DNA of 64,000 nt from Nitrosomonadales bacterium (GCA_023259055.1 JAHFQZ010000002.1:124001-188000); one strand, 5' to 3'; counted from the first letter of the stretch, positions 1 through 9,224 are shown. Translations and numbers: made by a program. The notes: generated by a model from the sequence alone, not told the origin.

Positions 1-780
1 TATCTGTAACCGAATAAAAAAGATACGCCAGAGGGCGCGGCGACGCTGCTTCTGACATATTCTTCGGATGGTTTCGGGACGGTAATGCTTCTTGTAAAAA
101 AGGAGTTCTCCGCGAAACTTTTTCCTGACGACCTCCGCCGGCAAGGTTTCCCGCTCGCTCTGCCCCCCGTGGTGCAGGATAACCGCATCGTCAATAAACC
201 CGATTTCAAATCCCCGCTTTCGGATTCTCAGGCAAAGATCCTGGTCTTCGCCGTACAGAAAAAAATCCTCATCGAATCCCCCAAGCTCGCGCAGCAGGCT
301 CGCGCTGGCAATCTGACATGCTCCCAATACGCAAGCAATACTTCCCGGAAGTGAGCCGAGGTCTGCGGCTCCGCGCCGATGTCCTGGGTATCGATATGAC
401 ACCGAATCCTGCCGCGTTCCATCTGGGTTGAGAACTTTTGGGCCTGCCAAACCAACCTTCGGATGCTCGTCCATGAACGCAGCCATCGTGAAAAGCGATT
501 CAGGTTCAACCGTAGTATCGGGGTTAAGGAAGACAACGTGCCGACCCATACACTCGCGCAAGGCTTGGTTGTTTGCGGTTCCGAATCCGCGATTGGTCTC
601 GTTGGCGATAAGCCTTACCTCAGGAAACTTCTCCCTGATGATCTCGGCACTCCTATCCTTCGAGGCATTGTCCACGACAAAAACTTCATAGCTAATTCGC
701 TGCGATGCAAAAACGGATTCCAGACAGGCAACTGTCAAATCCGCAGTGTTGTACGACACGATGATGACTGAAATATCCAT
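1..780 (-). CDS. Glycosyltransferase family 2, rhamnosyltransferase-like (3' end beyond window)
   Basis: The reading frame is open for all 260 codons from the ATG at 780 down to base 1, so the C-terminus lies outside the window. The protein opens with a GT-A fold core (MDISVIIVSYNTADLT), has the VVDNAS strand near residue 36, the FGTANNQAL segment near 66-74 and FLNPDTT near 84-90. GGFDEDFFLYGEDQDLCLRI further on carries the acidic ED motif. This pattern is typical of rhamnosyltransferase-like GT2 enzymes that add a sugar to a lipid-linked glycan at the cytoplasmic membrane face. It lies 16 bases downstream of the tandem GT4 gene in the same direction, so it is probably the next gene of the polysaccharide operon. 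The sugar transferred cannot be told from sequence. Confidence 0.85.
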   Translation of the reverse strand, partial: MDISVIIVSYNTADLTVACLESVFASQRISYEVFVVDNASKDRSAEIIREKFPEVRLIANETNRGFGTANNQALRECMGRHVVFLNPDTTVEPESLFTMAAFMDEHPKVGLAGPKVLNPDGTRQDSVSYRYPGHRRGAADLGSLPGSIACVLGACQIASASLLRELGGFDEDFFLYGEDQDLCLRIRKRGFEIGFIDDAVILHHGGQSERETLPAEVVRKKFRGELLFYKKHYRPETIRRICQKQRRRALWRIFFIRLQI

Positions 781-796
781 GGTTGTTACGCGAAAC

Positions 797-2986
797 TCAC
801 TCTCTCGTCGTGCCCTGCTTCCGTGAAAGAGCATCCTGATAAAGATGCTCCATTTTTTCCGCTAGCCTTTCCCAATCGCACATTGTAGCAGTCTGCTCCG
901 CTGCCATCCCCATCGCTTCCCGCTGCTTCGCGTTTGACAACCGGACAATCCGGTCTGCGGCAGCATCCGCATCCTGAGGGGTATGAAGAACGAAGCCGTT
1001 GATGCCTTCTGCCACTATATCCTTTGCTCCCACGTTGGGACTGACGATGACGGGCAGGCCGGCGGCCATTGCCTCCAGCACCACCATGCCAAAAGTGTCG
1101 AATTTCGAGAGCATGATGAAAATATCTGCCGCACGGTAATAGCGTTCCAGCCCGTCAACCTGTGTACCGGCAAATATCACGGCTTCGGCGACTCCCAGTG
1201 ATAGCGCTATCTTGCGATACTTGCCTTCATTTCCCCGTCCAACCACGAGAAGCCGGATATTAGCCTCAGTCTGCGCGGATCGAGCCTTGGCCAACGCCGC
1301 GATGATCGTGTCCAGGCCCTTGACCTCGAAATTCATCCCGACGAAAAGGAGAAGGATATCCGATGCGCCGATTCCGTAACGCTTCCTGATGTCGGCGCGA
1401 CAGGCAGCACGATCCGGTGTTGAAAAACGCGCCACGTCAACTCCGGGGGAAAGCGCCTGCCATTGTCCCGGCAACGTTGCATACTCGCGGCGGAATGCCT
1501 CGATAGCGAGGTTGGATACGGGGAAAAATCTGGACGATCCACCCGCCTTTATGGTCCTTCGTTCGACGGCAATTATCGCGCGATCAAAAAGGCTTGGGTA
1601 ACGTTTTCTTATGTCTCTGACCCAACCGGCATGGGGTACGGAATGCACCGAAAATATGTCGCCCCGAAGTATCCAGTCATGTGAATGCACCAGATCAAAA
1701 TTCATTCGGCTGATCATCCGGCTCGCGAACCAGGCGAACGACAGAGGGCGCAGAAAGCGCGGGAAGCGAATCATCGGGACTTTGTGAAACTTGACCCGGT
1801 CTGAATAGACGACCCACTGGTTTGCAAAAACATGGATGTCGAAGTTCTCATTCCTGGCTAATCGTTCGGTTACTTCACTGGCGAACCGCTCTCCGCCGCC
1901 GACCAGACCGTATTTGGGCACAACAACGGCGACTTTTCGAGGCGTTCGGCTTATAACATCCCTGTAAATGACCTCATATTCTGCCGCCACCACATCCCAA
2001 CCACGCACGAATTCCGGCGGAGCTTCGGTCCGATCCAGCTGTCGAGCGACGGCTGTCGCCCACTGCTGCACTGGCGCATCCAGTGCTACCACTTCTCCTG
2101 CCTCGGGGTTTACCTGGGCGGCTGCACCACAGGCATCCGACACCACCACCGGCACGCGCGCCGCCATCGCTTCTGTGATGACCATGCCGTAAGGTTCGGC
2201 CTTCGCCGGGTGCAGCAGCACGTCGATCTCGTGGAAATAGGAAGCATCGCTGCACCAGCCTAACAAACGATAGCCGCCCTGCCAGTTGTCAAACAGATGC
2301 CGAACCTTGCACTTATTAGGCCCGATCACCCACATTTCAAGTTGCGGGCGTTCCCTGCGCAATTGCGCAGCAATCGCGACCGCCAGCGGCAACCCCTTGC
2401 GCTGCCACTCTCTGCCGACAAAACCGATGATGCCGCCATCTTGCGGCACCCTATGCAGCGTTCGAACGACGCCTGGCAATACACCCGGCACAACGGGTTG
2501 AGTGAGCTTGTGCGCGTATTCCGGATAATAATGTGCCAACTGGCGCGAAATAATCTCGGAGTTGGGCACGATGCGCTGTGCAACACGTAACTCGCGCCGT
2601 TCCATGTAGAGTTGCATAATCACGCGTAGCGAGACCTTTTTCCACCAGGGTTTGTCGCGCACCGAGGCAAACGACATGCCATGGAAGGTGGTGACATGAT
2701 GCACTCCGACGCGCTCGTGGCTATGAACCAACCAACCGGGTTGCGGATTCGCGCGCAGCCATTTTTCCACGCGCCGTCCGAAGCGCCAGTAATAAAACCA
2801 GCGCGGGCGATAGATCATTGTGCCGAGTTCGTGCACCGCTATCCCTTGCGGTTTTTCGGCAACACAATGTTCGCATATCACCTGGACTTGGTGCCCGAGT
2901 TTTGCGAGTTCGCGCGTGGCCTCCCAGACATAGCGCTCCATGCCACCAACCGGCCCGTAACGCCTCACGATGTAAATTATTTTCAT
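797..2986 (-). CDS. Tandem fusion of two GT4 glycosyltransferases
   Basis: This 729-residue protein holds two complete GT-B glycosyltransferases in a row. Domain 1 (about 1-345) begins MKIIYIVRRYGPVGGMERY and has an E-x7-E motif at E264/E272 (EPYGMVITE). Domain 2 (about 350-729) begins again with a first-strand sequence, KVAVVVPKYGLVGGGERF. Its matching motif is D630-x7-E638 (DTFGMVVLE), so the first glutamate is replaced by aspartate. Typical GT4 proteins have 350-400 residues. The fusion probably adds two sugars in succession, as in LPS core or O-unit assembly; this is inferred. An obvious spacer between the domains is lacking (junction near residue 349). A broken copy of this gene's 5' end lies at 5540-5663. 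Confidence 0.88.
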   Translation of the reverse strand: MKIIYIVRRYGPVGGMERYVWEATRELAKLGHQVQVICEHCVAEKPQGIAVHELGTMIYRPRWFYYWRFGRRVEKWLRANPQPGWLVHSHERVGVHHVTTFHGMSFASVRDKPWWKKVSLRVIMQLYMERRELRVAQRIVPNSEIISRQLAHYYPEYAHKLTQPVVPGVLPGVVRTLHRVPQDGGIIGFVGREWQRKGLPLAVAIAAQLRRERPQLEMWVIGPNKCKVRHLFDNWQGGYRLLGWCSDASYFHEIDVLLHPAKAEPYGMVITEAMAARVPVVVSDACGAAAQVNPEAGEVVALDAPVQQWATAVARQLDRTEAPPEFVRGWDVVAAEYEVIYRDVISRTPRKVAVVVPKYGLVGGGERFASEVTERLARNENFDIHVFANQWVVYSDRVKFHKVPMIRFPRFLRPLSFAWFASRMISRMNFDLVHSHDWILRGDIFSVHSVPHAGWVRDIRKRYPSLFDRAIIAVERRTIKAGGSSRFFPVSNLAIEAFRREYATLPGQWQALSPGVDVARFSTPDRAACRADIRKRYGIGASDILLLFVGMNFEVKGLDTIIAALAKARSAQTEANIRLLVVGRGNEGKYRKIALSLGVAEAVIFAGTQVDGLERYYRAADIFIMLSKFDTFGMVVLEAMAAGLPVIVSPNVGAKDIVAEGINGFVLHTPQDADAAADRIVRLSNAKQREAMGMAAEQTATMCDWERLAEKMEHLYQDALSRKQGTTRE

Positions 2987-3028
2987 CTTGCCCCTGAAAT
3001 GATGTGGCGTCGTTATAGTGTGCGCGCG

Positions 3029-3943
3029 TTAATTCCCTTGGCTCCATTCGCCGCATCCAGGCACGGGATCCCACGCCTCAATGCCTTGCAACGGATAGTT
3101 ATAGCGTAACGCATAGCCAACACGCCTTAATTTGCCTAACAAGGAACCACGCACGCAGTTGTGCGGGTTGTTTGCGGCATTCCCGCCATTAGTCTTTCTG
3201 AGCGAAGGCAGGTAGAGACGGTGAAATTCAATCTGGGTAACACCCCACTTCATCACGAAGATGCGACCGCCAGGATTGTGTTTGATACGCCCGGTGCTCT
3301 TGCAACCGAAATGGTAGAAGCGGCTGAGGCCAACGATGCGGAAGTTACGACAGCCCGCCACCCAGAATTTTATCAGCAGGTCGTCATCGCTGCTCATGCC
3401 CGGCGAGAATTCCAGGCTGTATCCACCGACCATGCTCCACCATTTTTTATGCACCAGAGTAGGCTGCGAAGCCGCGCCCTCTTTATCGCCGCGACCATCC
3501 GCCACATATTGCTGCAAGAACTTCACCTCATCGAATGTGGCTGGCGACTCGCCAAAGTTTTGTTTGATGATGATGTCATTGCCGCCGTTTTCAGGTTGGA
3601 TCAGGGTGCCAAAAAACAAAGCGAGGTCGGTATCCACCGATTCGACAGCCTCGACGAAAGCCGTGTCCCATCCGGGTGCGGCCACCATGTCGTCATTCAT
3701 ATACAACACCCAGTCATGCCTGGCCTGTGCCATGAGATGGTTTACCGACAGGCAGACGCCGACGTTCCTGGCTGATTGCGTGTATTTGATGCCCTGCGAC
3801 TTCACCCACTCCAGTGAGCCATCCGAACCGTCGTTCAGGTGCACCAGAATTTCGTGCTCGAATCTGGAATGTTTCTTCAGGCTCTCGACACAAAGCTTCA
3901 AATACGCCAGATTGTTCCAACTGGGGATGACGATGCTGAACAT
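3029..3943 (-). CDS. Glycosyltransferase family 2
   Basis: A 304-residue GT-A glycosyltransferase that probably extends a surface polysaccharide. The N-terminus MFSIVIPSWNNLAYLKL is the usual first strand, HLNDGSDGSLEWV follows near residue 35, and YMNDDM near 81 is the metal/nucleotide-sugar binding acidic motif. Near residue 185 SPGMSSDDDLLIKFW gives a second acidic patch. It is a close paralogue of the plus-strand gene at 5798-6637, sharing most of the first 100 residues and the SPGMSSD motif. It ends 43 bases before the tandem GT4 gene and has a 308-base gap upstream holding a palindromic element. Donor and acceptor are unknown. Confidence 0.85.
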   Translation of the reverse strand: MFSIVIPSWNNLAYLKLCVESLKKHSRFEHEILVHLNDGSDGSLEWVKSQGIKYTQSARNVGVCLSVNHLMAQARHDWVLYMNDDMVAAPGWDTAFVEAVESVDTDLALFFGTLIQPENGGNDIIIKQNFGESPATFDEVKFLQQYVADGRGDKEGAASQPTLVHKKWWSMVGGYSLEFSPGMSSDDDLLIKFWVAGCRNFRIVGLSRFYHFGCKSTGRIKHNPGGRIFVMKWGVTQIEFHRLYLPSLRKTNGGNAANNPHNCVRGSLLGKLRRVGYALRYNYPLQGIEAWDPVPGCGEWSQGN

Positions 3944-4003
3944 GGTGGTTGTCCTATTTGGAATCAGTGTTGGGTGAGGAGTTGTTCAAAAGTGCGTTAA
4001 ACC

Positions 4004-4170
4004 CAGATAATCCATTAGGCCGTCATACCGGCGAAGGCCGGTATCCAGATAATTAAACAATTCCCCACTTAAGTGGGGCAACACCTTGGTTTTGTCCGCT
4101 TTGCGAAGCGTTTTTTATACTGGATACCGGCCTTCGCCGGTATGACGCAATTTTTCTAATGGATTATCAG
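4004..4170. repeat. MITE/REP-like element with nested palindromes
   Basis: The two ends are inverted copies of each other: 4004-4046 reads CAGATAATCCATTAG then GTCATACCGGCGAAGGCC and onward, and 4128-4170 is its near-complement. Each arm contains its own small hairpin (ACCGGC GAAG GCCGGT). Between the arms lie a perfect palindrome CCCCACTTAAGTGGGG (4063-4078) and a CGCTT-tgcg-AAGCG hairpin (about 4099-4110). There is no open reading frame. It fills most of the 308-base gap between the O-antigen ligase and GT2 genes. REP/MITE-type elements of this design are common in proteobacterial intergenic DNA; whether it acts as a terminator here is not known. Confidence 0.75.
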
Positions 4171-4251
4171 GGTTAAAAACGACCACAATTTTTTATGTGT
4201 AGCGGGCATGGCACGTTCCTACACCCGCGCTGTTTCTAATACGTGTTGAAA

Positions 4252-5496
4252 TTATTCACCATGATGGATGTTATAACAAGCCGCCAACAGCACAGCCACA
4301 GTAAAGCTGTAAAAAGCGGTGGACATGGTCAGATTCAGAACTTCCACCGTCAATCCAAACACAATGAACCCGCTCACAAAAGTGATGCCGAGCAACCCTG
4401 CCCTTTTAACTTGCCCGGATGTCGACTTTGTCGCCTGCCAGAACAATCTGAACGGTACGAAATAGATGGCAAGTATGGCGAGCAGCCCGAACACACCCAT
4501 CCCGGTGGCCTTTGACAAGATATCGCTATGCACTTCACCGCGCCCCAACTCGGCGGCAGCGGGTGTTATTTTACCGGCTTCCATCATCGGTTTCATCTCC
4601 AGCGCAAAACCCTCAGGACCCACGCCAAAAATCGGATGGCGCGAAAACACATCCACTGCTGCTTTATATAGCTGCCAGCGTATCCCGATGGAAGTGTCGC
4701 GGTTTCCTTGGCTGAAGGACGCGACATCACTTGCCAACTCATTCACGCGCCGATGGAAGGTGGCGCTTCCGGTATAGGCAATCGTGATAGCCAGTATTGC
4801 AGCCATCAAGCTTGCCGCGACCGTCTTCAAGGAAATCCTGATCATCCTGAAGTAAAAGAAGATGGCAATAAACACTGGGATCGCCAGCCAACCGCCCCTG
4901 GAACCAGATGCAAGTGAGGCCGCCAACCCGGCAGCAAAACCCAATATTTTCAGGATACGCAATAGCAACCGGTCGCGACCGAACCAATCGATGCTGAATA
5001 ACGACAACACCCCAAGAATCAATTCGAAATTACCGAAGCGGATCAAATCCAGCGTGCCTATCCCCGATCTACCACCCAGATCCTTTGCCAGCAACAACCC
5101 TGTGATGGCCGCAACAGGGAAGGCGAATTGCATCACTGTGAATATGTTCAGACGGAGGCGGTGCAATAGCAGAAACACCGGGATCGCCAGCCAGTAGCGG
5201 GACGCCGCATCATGGGGATGCCCGCCATAATTGTGATGGTAGCTCTGGCTAATGAAAATTGCGGCTGACATTGCGAACATGGCCACAAAATAAGCCTTCC
5301 ATTCATATTGCCATTTCACTGTGTTTAGGCCTGCTGGCCGCGCTACCCACACCGCAAAAGTGAGCAGCAGCATCAACAGGAATGCCCCGTTCATGCCGCC
5401 TTTCACTGTAAGCATCAGCGTCGGATAAATCAGCAGCAACAAAGCCGCCGCTTTCTCAACGAAATATAAATAGCGTGAGTACACCGTTCCCATCAC
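4252..5496 (-). CDS. O-antigen ligase / Wzy_C family membrane protein
   Basis: A 414-residue, strongly hydrophobic protein with about a dozen membrane segments. It carries hallmarks of the O-antigen ligase (WaaL)/Wzy_C superfamily: SGSRGGWLAIP near residue 200, and the large periplasmic loop with GIRWQLYKAAVDVFSRHPIF then GVGPEGF near 270-300, followed by a conserved histidine (GEVHSD). Such proteins either transfer finished O-antigen from undecaprenyl diphosphate to lipid A-core, or act as polymerase. Because two other polymerase-like proteins occur at 15.9-19.2 kb and core-type glycosyltransferases are nearby, the ligase role is favoured. This is inference from context. A decayed GT4 fragment lies upstream. 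Confidence 0.8.
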   Translation of the reverse strand: MMGTVYSRYLYFVEKAAALLLLIYPTLMLTVKGGMNGAFLLMLLLTFAVWVARPAGLNTVKWQYEWKAYFVAMFAMSAAIFISQSYHHNYGGHPHDAASRYWLAIPVFLLLHRLRLNIFTVMQFAFPVAAITGLLLAKDLGGRSGIGTLDLIRFGNFELILGVLSLFSIDWFGRDRLLLRILKILGFAAGLAASLASGSRGGWLAIPVFIAIFFYFRMIRISLKTVAASLMAAILAITIAYTGSATFHRRVNELASDVASFSQGNRDTSIGIRWQLYKAAVDVFSRHPIFGVGPEGFALEMKPMMEAGKITPAAAELGRGEVHSDILSKATGMGVFGLLAILAIYFVPFRLFWQATKSTSGQVKRAGLLGITFVSGFIVFGLTVEVLNLTMSTAFYSFTVAVLLAACYNIHHGE

Positions 5497-5539
5497 TTAG
5501 CCTCTTTCTCTATCTTGTCGTAGCTCGCCATGCATTCCG

Positions 5540-5663
5540 GCGCGCTCGTGGCTACGTGGCTATGAATCAGCCAACCTGGAGCTGATTCACACTTGGTCTC
5601 CCAGATACAACGTTACATCCCGCCAGCCGTCCCGTAGCGCCTCACGATGTAAAATATTTTCAT
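5540..5663 (-). pseudogene. Decayed 5' fragment of a GT4 gene, paralogous to 797-2986
   Basis: The minus strand from 5663 encodes MKIFYIVRRYGTAGGM followed by an in-frame TAA at codon 17. This matches the start of the tandem GT4 gene (MKIIYIVRRYGPVGGMERY) almost base for base. Homology continues upstream to about 5710 (ATGGCGTCGTTATAG and GCGCGTT are shared with 3004-3030). After the nonsense codon the copy matches only until WE, then jumps to a segment equivalent to about 2707-2742 of the intact gene, so an internal piece is deleted. This remnant accounts for most of the 301-base gap before the GT2 gene at 5798. It cannot encode a transferase. Confidence 0.8.
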
Positions 5664-5797
5664 CCAGCCTCTGAAAAGATATGGCGTCGTTATAGAATAC
5701 GCGCGTTGAACAATCCGACCGACAACATGGACATAAGCAGTATAACAAACAAGCCTCGATCTTTATGCGATTCGAAATCCACTCACTGAGATAAAAC

Positions 5798-6637
5798 ATG
5801 TTCTCCATCATCATTCCCACCTGGAACAACCTTGCGCTGCTTCAACTGTGCATCCGCAGCATCAGGCAGCATTCCGCCTATGCGCACCAGATCATCGTAC
5901 ACGTCAATGATGGCAGCGACGGCACGCTGGAATGGGTACGCGAACAGGGCATCACGCACACCGCCTCACCGCAAAACATCGGCATCTGTCTGGCGGTGAA
6001 CGAGGCGGCGATGCATGCCACGCAGGATTACATCCTGTATCTGAACGACGACATGTACTGCTGCCCCGGCTGGGACACCGCGCTGGTCAACAAACTCAGG
6101 CAACTGGACACCGATATGTTCATGCTTTCCGGCACCATGATCGAGCCGCGCGACACCCGCAATCCCTGTGTGATCGTGCGCAATTACGGCGGCGATACGG
6201 ATAATTTCGATGAAACCAGACTGCTCGCGGAATTGCCACAACTGCGCAAGGCCGATTGGAATGGCGCAACCTGGCCACCCACGCTGGTCAGCAGACGCTG
6301 GTGGTTCAAGGTAGGCGGATACAGCAGCGAGTTTTCTCCCGGCATGAGCAGCGATAACGATTTTTCGATGAAGTTATGGCACGCGGGTTGCCGCATCTTT
6401 TTGGGTGTGGGTGATTCGCTGGTTTATCACTTCCAATGCAAATCCACCGGCAAGGTAAAGAAGAACGATGGCGGTAAGCAGTTCCTGCACAAGTGGGGGA
6501 TGCGTCAATCGGTTTTCGACCGCTATTACTTGCGGCGCGGCACCCCCGCCCAAGGATTGCTACTGAATGAACCGGAGGACACTCGTGAGTTACGCTGGCA
6601 GTTGCTGCGCAGCAAATTAAAACGCGCGTTGAGCTAG
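5798..6637 (+). CDS. Glycosyltransferase family 2 (inverted paralogue of 3029-3943)
   Basis: A 279-residue GT-A glycosyltransferase. MFSIIIPTWNNLALLQLCI opens the fold, HVNDGSDGTLEWV follows near residue 35, YLNDDMYCCPGWDTAL near 81 holds the acidic motif, and SPGMSSDNDFSMKLW lies near 182. It is clearly homologous to the minus-strand GT2 at 3029-3943. It is the only plus-strand gene in the first 33 kb and ends overlapping by four bases, tail to tail, with the next minus-strand gene. It therefore needs its own promoter, which I could not identify in the pseudogene-bearing 301-base gap upstream. Substrate unknown. Confidence 0.85.
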   Translation: MFSIIIPTWNNLALLQLCIRSIRQHSAYAHQIIVHVNDGSDGTLEWVREQGITHTASPQNIGICLAVNEAAMHATQDYILYLNDDMYCCPGWDTALVNKLRQLDTDMFMLSGTMIEPRDTRNPCVIVRNYGGDTDNFDETRLLAELPQLRKADWNGATWPPTLVSRRWWFKVGGYSSEFSPGMSSDNDFSMKLWHAGCRIFLGVGDSLVYHFQCKSTGKVKKNDGGKQFLHKWGMRQSVFDRYYLRRGTPAQGLLLNEPEDTRELRWQLLRSKLKRALS

Positions 6638-7428
6638 TGGCTAGCGGAACGTAATACCTCGAGCTTGCGATATTTCAGATAAGTGGTGCGCGCATTCATA
6701 TGTGCAATATTGCACCCGGCACTTCCATCCAGCATACCTAGTCGCAAGACATAGGTTCGCACAAACGCCCAACCAGCGCGCAGAACTGCATCCAGCCAAC
6801 TGGATCGCTTCCCCGATTGAAACATCTGTTGTGCCGCGGCAGTGGAATAATGTTCCACCTTGCGCTCCACATCGTCGATCGTCAGATAGCTGTAATGCAG
6901 TAGCGGGCTTTTCAATTTGGCTGTCCGGCCTGCCAGCAACACGCTTTCATGCACCAGGCTATCCGAAAATTTTCCCGCGCCTCGTTTGAAAAGTCGCAAT
7001 ACATAATCCGGATACCAGCCGGAATGATGGATGAATTTGCCGCAGAATTGTGACAGGCGCGGCAGATAAAACCCCTGCGCACCCCCCTCGTTCATAGCAT
7101 GGATCAATTCGTCGCGCAGCTCCGGCGTGACGCGCTCGTCCGCATCGATCGAGAATACCCAGTCTTTGCTTGCATAGCCAAGAGCACGGTTCTTCTGTGG
7201 TCCGAAGCCAGGCCAATCGGCGTGTACATATACCTGTGCACCCACCTCTTTACAGATGCTCACCGTATCATCCGTGCTGCCGGAATCCACCACAACGATC
7301 TCGTCCGCCCACGACACAGACTGCAAGCAATCGCGTATGTTGGCCGCTTCATTTTTGGTGATAAGGATGACAGAAACAGATGGCAAGGTTAATGCCCGTT
7401 CAGTGTCGGCTGATATTCCGGCACCCAA
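6634..7428 (-). CDS. LPS core-type glycosyltransferase family 2 (WaaE/LgtF-like)
   Basis: A 264-residue protein of the WaaE/KdtX/LgtF type, which adds a beta-glucosyl or similar residue to LPS inner-core heptose on the cytoplasmic face. VSVILITKNEAANIRDCL, then SWADEIVVVDSGSTDDT, then FSIDADERVTPEL (the DxD metal site) and GWYPDYVLRLF are characteristic. The ATG at 7428 overlaps the preceding wbpM-like gene by 40 bases. A TTG at 7386 (TTGCCATCTGTTTCTG, giving LPSVSVILITKNE) would avoid the overlap, so the true start is uncertain. It is the last gene of the minus-strand run before the divergent GT2. Confidence 0.82.
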   Translation of the reverse strand: MGAGISADTERALTLPSVSVILITKNEAANIRDCLQSVSWADEIVVVDSGSTDDTVSICKEVGAQVYVHADWPGFGPQKNRALGYASKDWVFSIDADERVTPELRDELIHAMNEGGAQGFYLPRLSQFCGKFIHHSGWYPDYVLRLFKRGAGKFSDSLVHESVLLAGRTAKLKSPLLHYSYLTIDDVERKVEHYSTAAAQQMFQSGKRSSWLDAVLRAGWAFVRTYVLRLGMLDGSAGCNIAHMNARTTYLKYRKLEVLRSASH

Positions 7429-9224
7429 TCCTGTAACGCTGTACGCACCTGTTCATCGGGCATGGTGGCAGCGTCTGCCCATCCCAGCAATTTTTCCAGC
7501 CATGCCGCATCAGCCTGCCGCGCTTGGGCGATGCGCAGCTTTGGATGCGGCGTGGGCAAGGTATGCTCGCTGTCCGCCAGCAATTCTTCGTAAAGCTTTT
7601 CGCCGGGACGCAGGCCTGTGAATTCAATCTTGATTTCTTCTTCGGTTAATCCGGACAACCGGATCAGGTCTTTCGCCAGATCGACAATTTTCACCGGCTC
7701 GCCCATATCCAGCACGAAAATTTCACCGCCCTTTCCCATCAGGCCGGACTGCAGTACCAGTTGAGCCGCTTCGGGGATGGACATGAAGTAGCGGGTGATC
7801 TCGGGGTGGGTAACGGTGATCGGACCGCCCCGCGCAATCTGTTCGCGGAATTTGGGAATCACGCTGCCGGTGCTGCCCAGCACATTGCCGAAACGTACCA
7901 TTACAAAACGGGTACTGCCGGTAGGTTGCAACGCCTGGCACACCATCTCGGCGAGCCGCTTGGAAGCCCCCATCACGTTGGTCGGATTGACCGCCTTGTC
8001 GGTGGAAATCATCACGAACTTGCCGACCCCGTGCTGCTGCGCGGCGCGTGCGACCGTCCAGGTGCCCAGCACATTGTTGCGGATTGCCTGCCAGGCATTG
8101 TGCTGCTCCATCAGCGGCACATGCTTGTAGGCGGCAGCGTGAAACAATGCGGTTGGCTGATGCAGCCGCATGACCTCGCCCACCCGCGCCGCATCGCGCA
8201 CGTCGCCCACGAGGCAGACAAAATCCAGAGCAGTAAAAGTCTGCTTCAATTCCTGTTCGAGGGTGTACAACGCGAATTCGCACTGTTCGAACAGCATCAG
8301 CTTGGCGGGGGCAAAGCGTGCAATCTGTCGGCACAGCTCGGAGCCGATCGAGCCGCCCGCGCCGGTCACCATGACCACTTTTTCCGTCAGCAGTCCATGC
8401 AGCCCGGCATCATCCAGCACCACCGGGTCGCGCCCCAGCAAGTCGTCCAGCTCGACCGCACGCAACTGCGATATCGCCACTTTGCCGCTCATCAAGTCAT
8501 CAAAAGAGGGCACCATCAGCACTTCCACGCTGGCTTGACTGCAAAGCTGGATCGCGCGCTTGCGCTGCTGGTGCGAGCAGGATGGCATGGCGATAATGAC
8601 GCGTTCAATGCCGAAATGATTTACCCAATGCGCCAAGTCATCCAGGCGCCCCAGCACTTTCACACCATTCAGAATACGGTTTTGCTTATTAGTGTCGTCA
8701 TCCAGAAAACCAACCAATTGCCAGGATGGATTTTTTTCCAGATCTTTGGACAAAATTACCGCTGCATCACCGGCACCCAGCACCAGCACTGGCTCTGCAG
8801 ACATCTTCATGCGCCCATATAGCCCGTTTTCCTTCCACATCCGATATAGCAGCCGGCTGCCGCCCATGAATAAAATCAGCAACAGCGGATCCAGTACCAG
8901 CACTGACCGCGGCACGACCAAATCGCTGCGCAGCATCCACAACACAAACGGGATAGCTACTGCAGTGAACAGTACCGCCAGCACAATGCGGCGCAAATCG
9001 TTGAGGCTGGCATATCGCCAGATGCCGCGATACAAGCCGAATTTCCAGAACACCGCCATTTGCAGCAGGACGACCCACAACAGGCTATGTTTTATTTCCG
9101 CCGCAAAATCCGGCGGCAGCTCAAAATTCAGGCGCAGCAAATACGCGCAGACCCAAGCCAGTATCGCTGCCACTGCGTCGTGCAAGATTGCCAGTACGGT
9201 ACGAATGTTTGATTTACGCAACAT
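7389..9224 (-). CDS. Membrane-anchored nucleotide-sugar 4,6-dehydratase/epimerase, WbpM/CapD family
   Basis: A 611-residue protein. The first 140 or so residues form four hydrophobic helices, a first Rossmann-like domain follows (VLVLGAGDAAVIL near residue 150), then the catalytic SDR domain with VMVTGAGGSIGSELCRQI near 285. The active-site segment STDKAVNPTNVMGASKR has Met where SDRs normally have Tyr, as in WbpM. The family dehydrates UDP-GlcNAc to the 4-keto-6-deoxy sugar for O-antigen, usually next to a WbpL-like initiating transferase, as here. I chose the ATG at 9224 because AGGAGAA lies seven bases upstream; an ATG 45 bases earlier has no such site. Overlaps the upstream gene by 11 bases. 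Confidence 0.88.
   Translation of the reverse strand: MLRKSNIRTVLAILHDAVAAILAWVCAYLLRLNFELPPDFAAEIKHSLLWVVLLQMAVFWKFGLYRGIWRYASLNDLRRIVLAVLFTAVAIPFVLWMLRSDLVVPRSVLVLDPLLLILFMGGSRLLYRMWKENGLYGRMKMSAEPVLVLGAGDAAVILSKDLEKNPSWQLVGFLDDDTNKQNRILNGVKVLGRLDDLAHWVNHFGIERVIIAMPSCSHQQRKRAIQLCSQASVEVLMVPSFDDLMSGKVAISQLRAVELDDLLGRDPVVLDDAGLHGLLTEKVVMVTGAGGSIGSELCRQIARFAPAKLMLFEQCEFALYTLEQELKQTFTALDFVCLVGDVRDAARVGEVMRLHQPTALFHAAAYKHVPLMEQHNAWQAIRNNVLGTWTVARAAQQHGVGKFVMISTDKAVNPTNVMGASKRLAEMVCQALQPTGSTRFVMVRFGNVLGSTGSVIPKFREQIARGGPITVTHPEITRYFMSIPEAAQLVLQSGLMGKGGEIFVLDMGEPVKIVDLAKDLIRLSGLTEEEIKIEFTGLRPGEKLYEELLADSEHTLPTPHPKLRIAQARQADAAWLEKLLGWADAATMPDEQVRTALQDWVPEYQPTLNGH

Noticed and set aside
5587-5829. 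80-residue minus-strand frame
   Set aside because: It covers the decayed GT4 copy in another frame; no family and no ribosome site.
7761-8822. 353-residue plus-strand frame
   Set aside because: Antisense to the WbpM-like gene, which has clear catalytic motifs.
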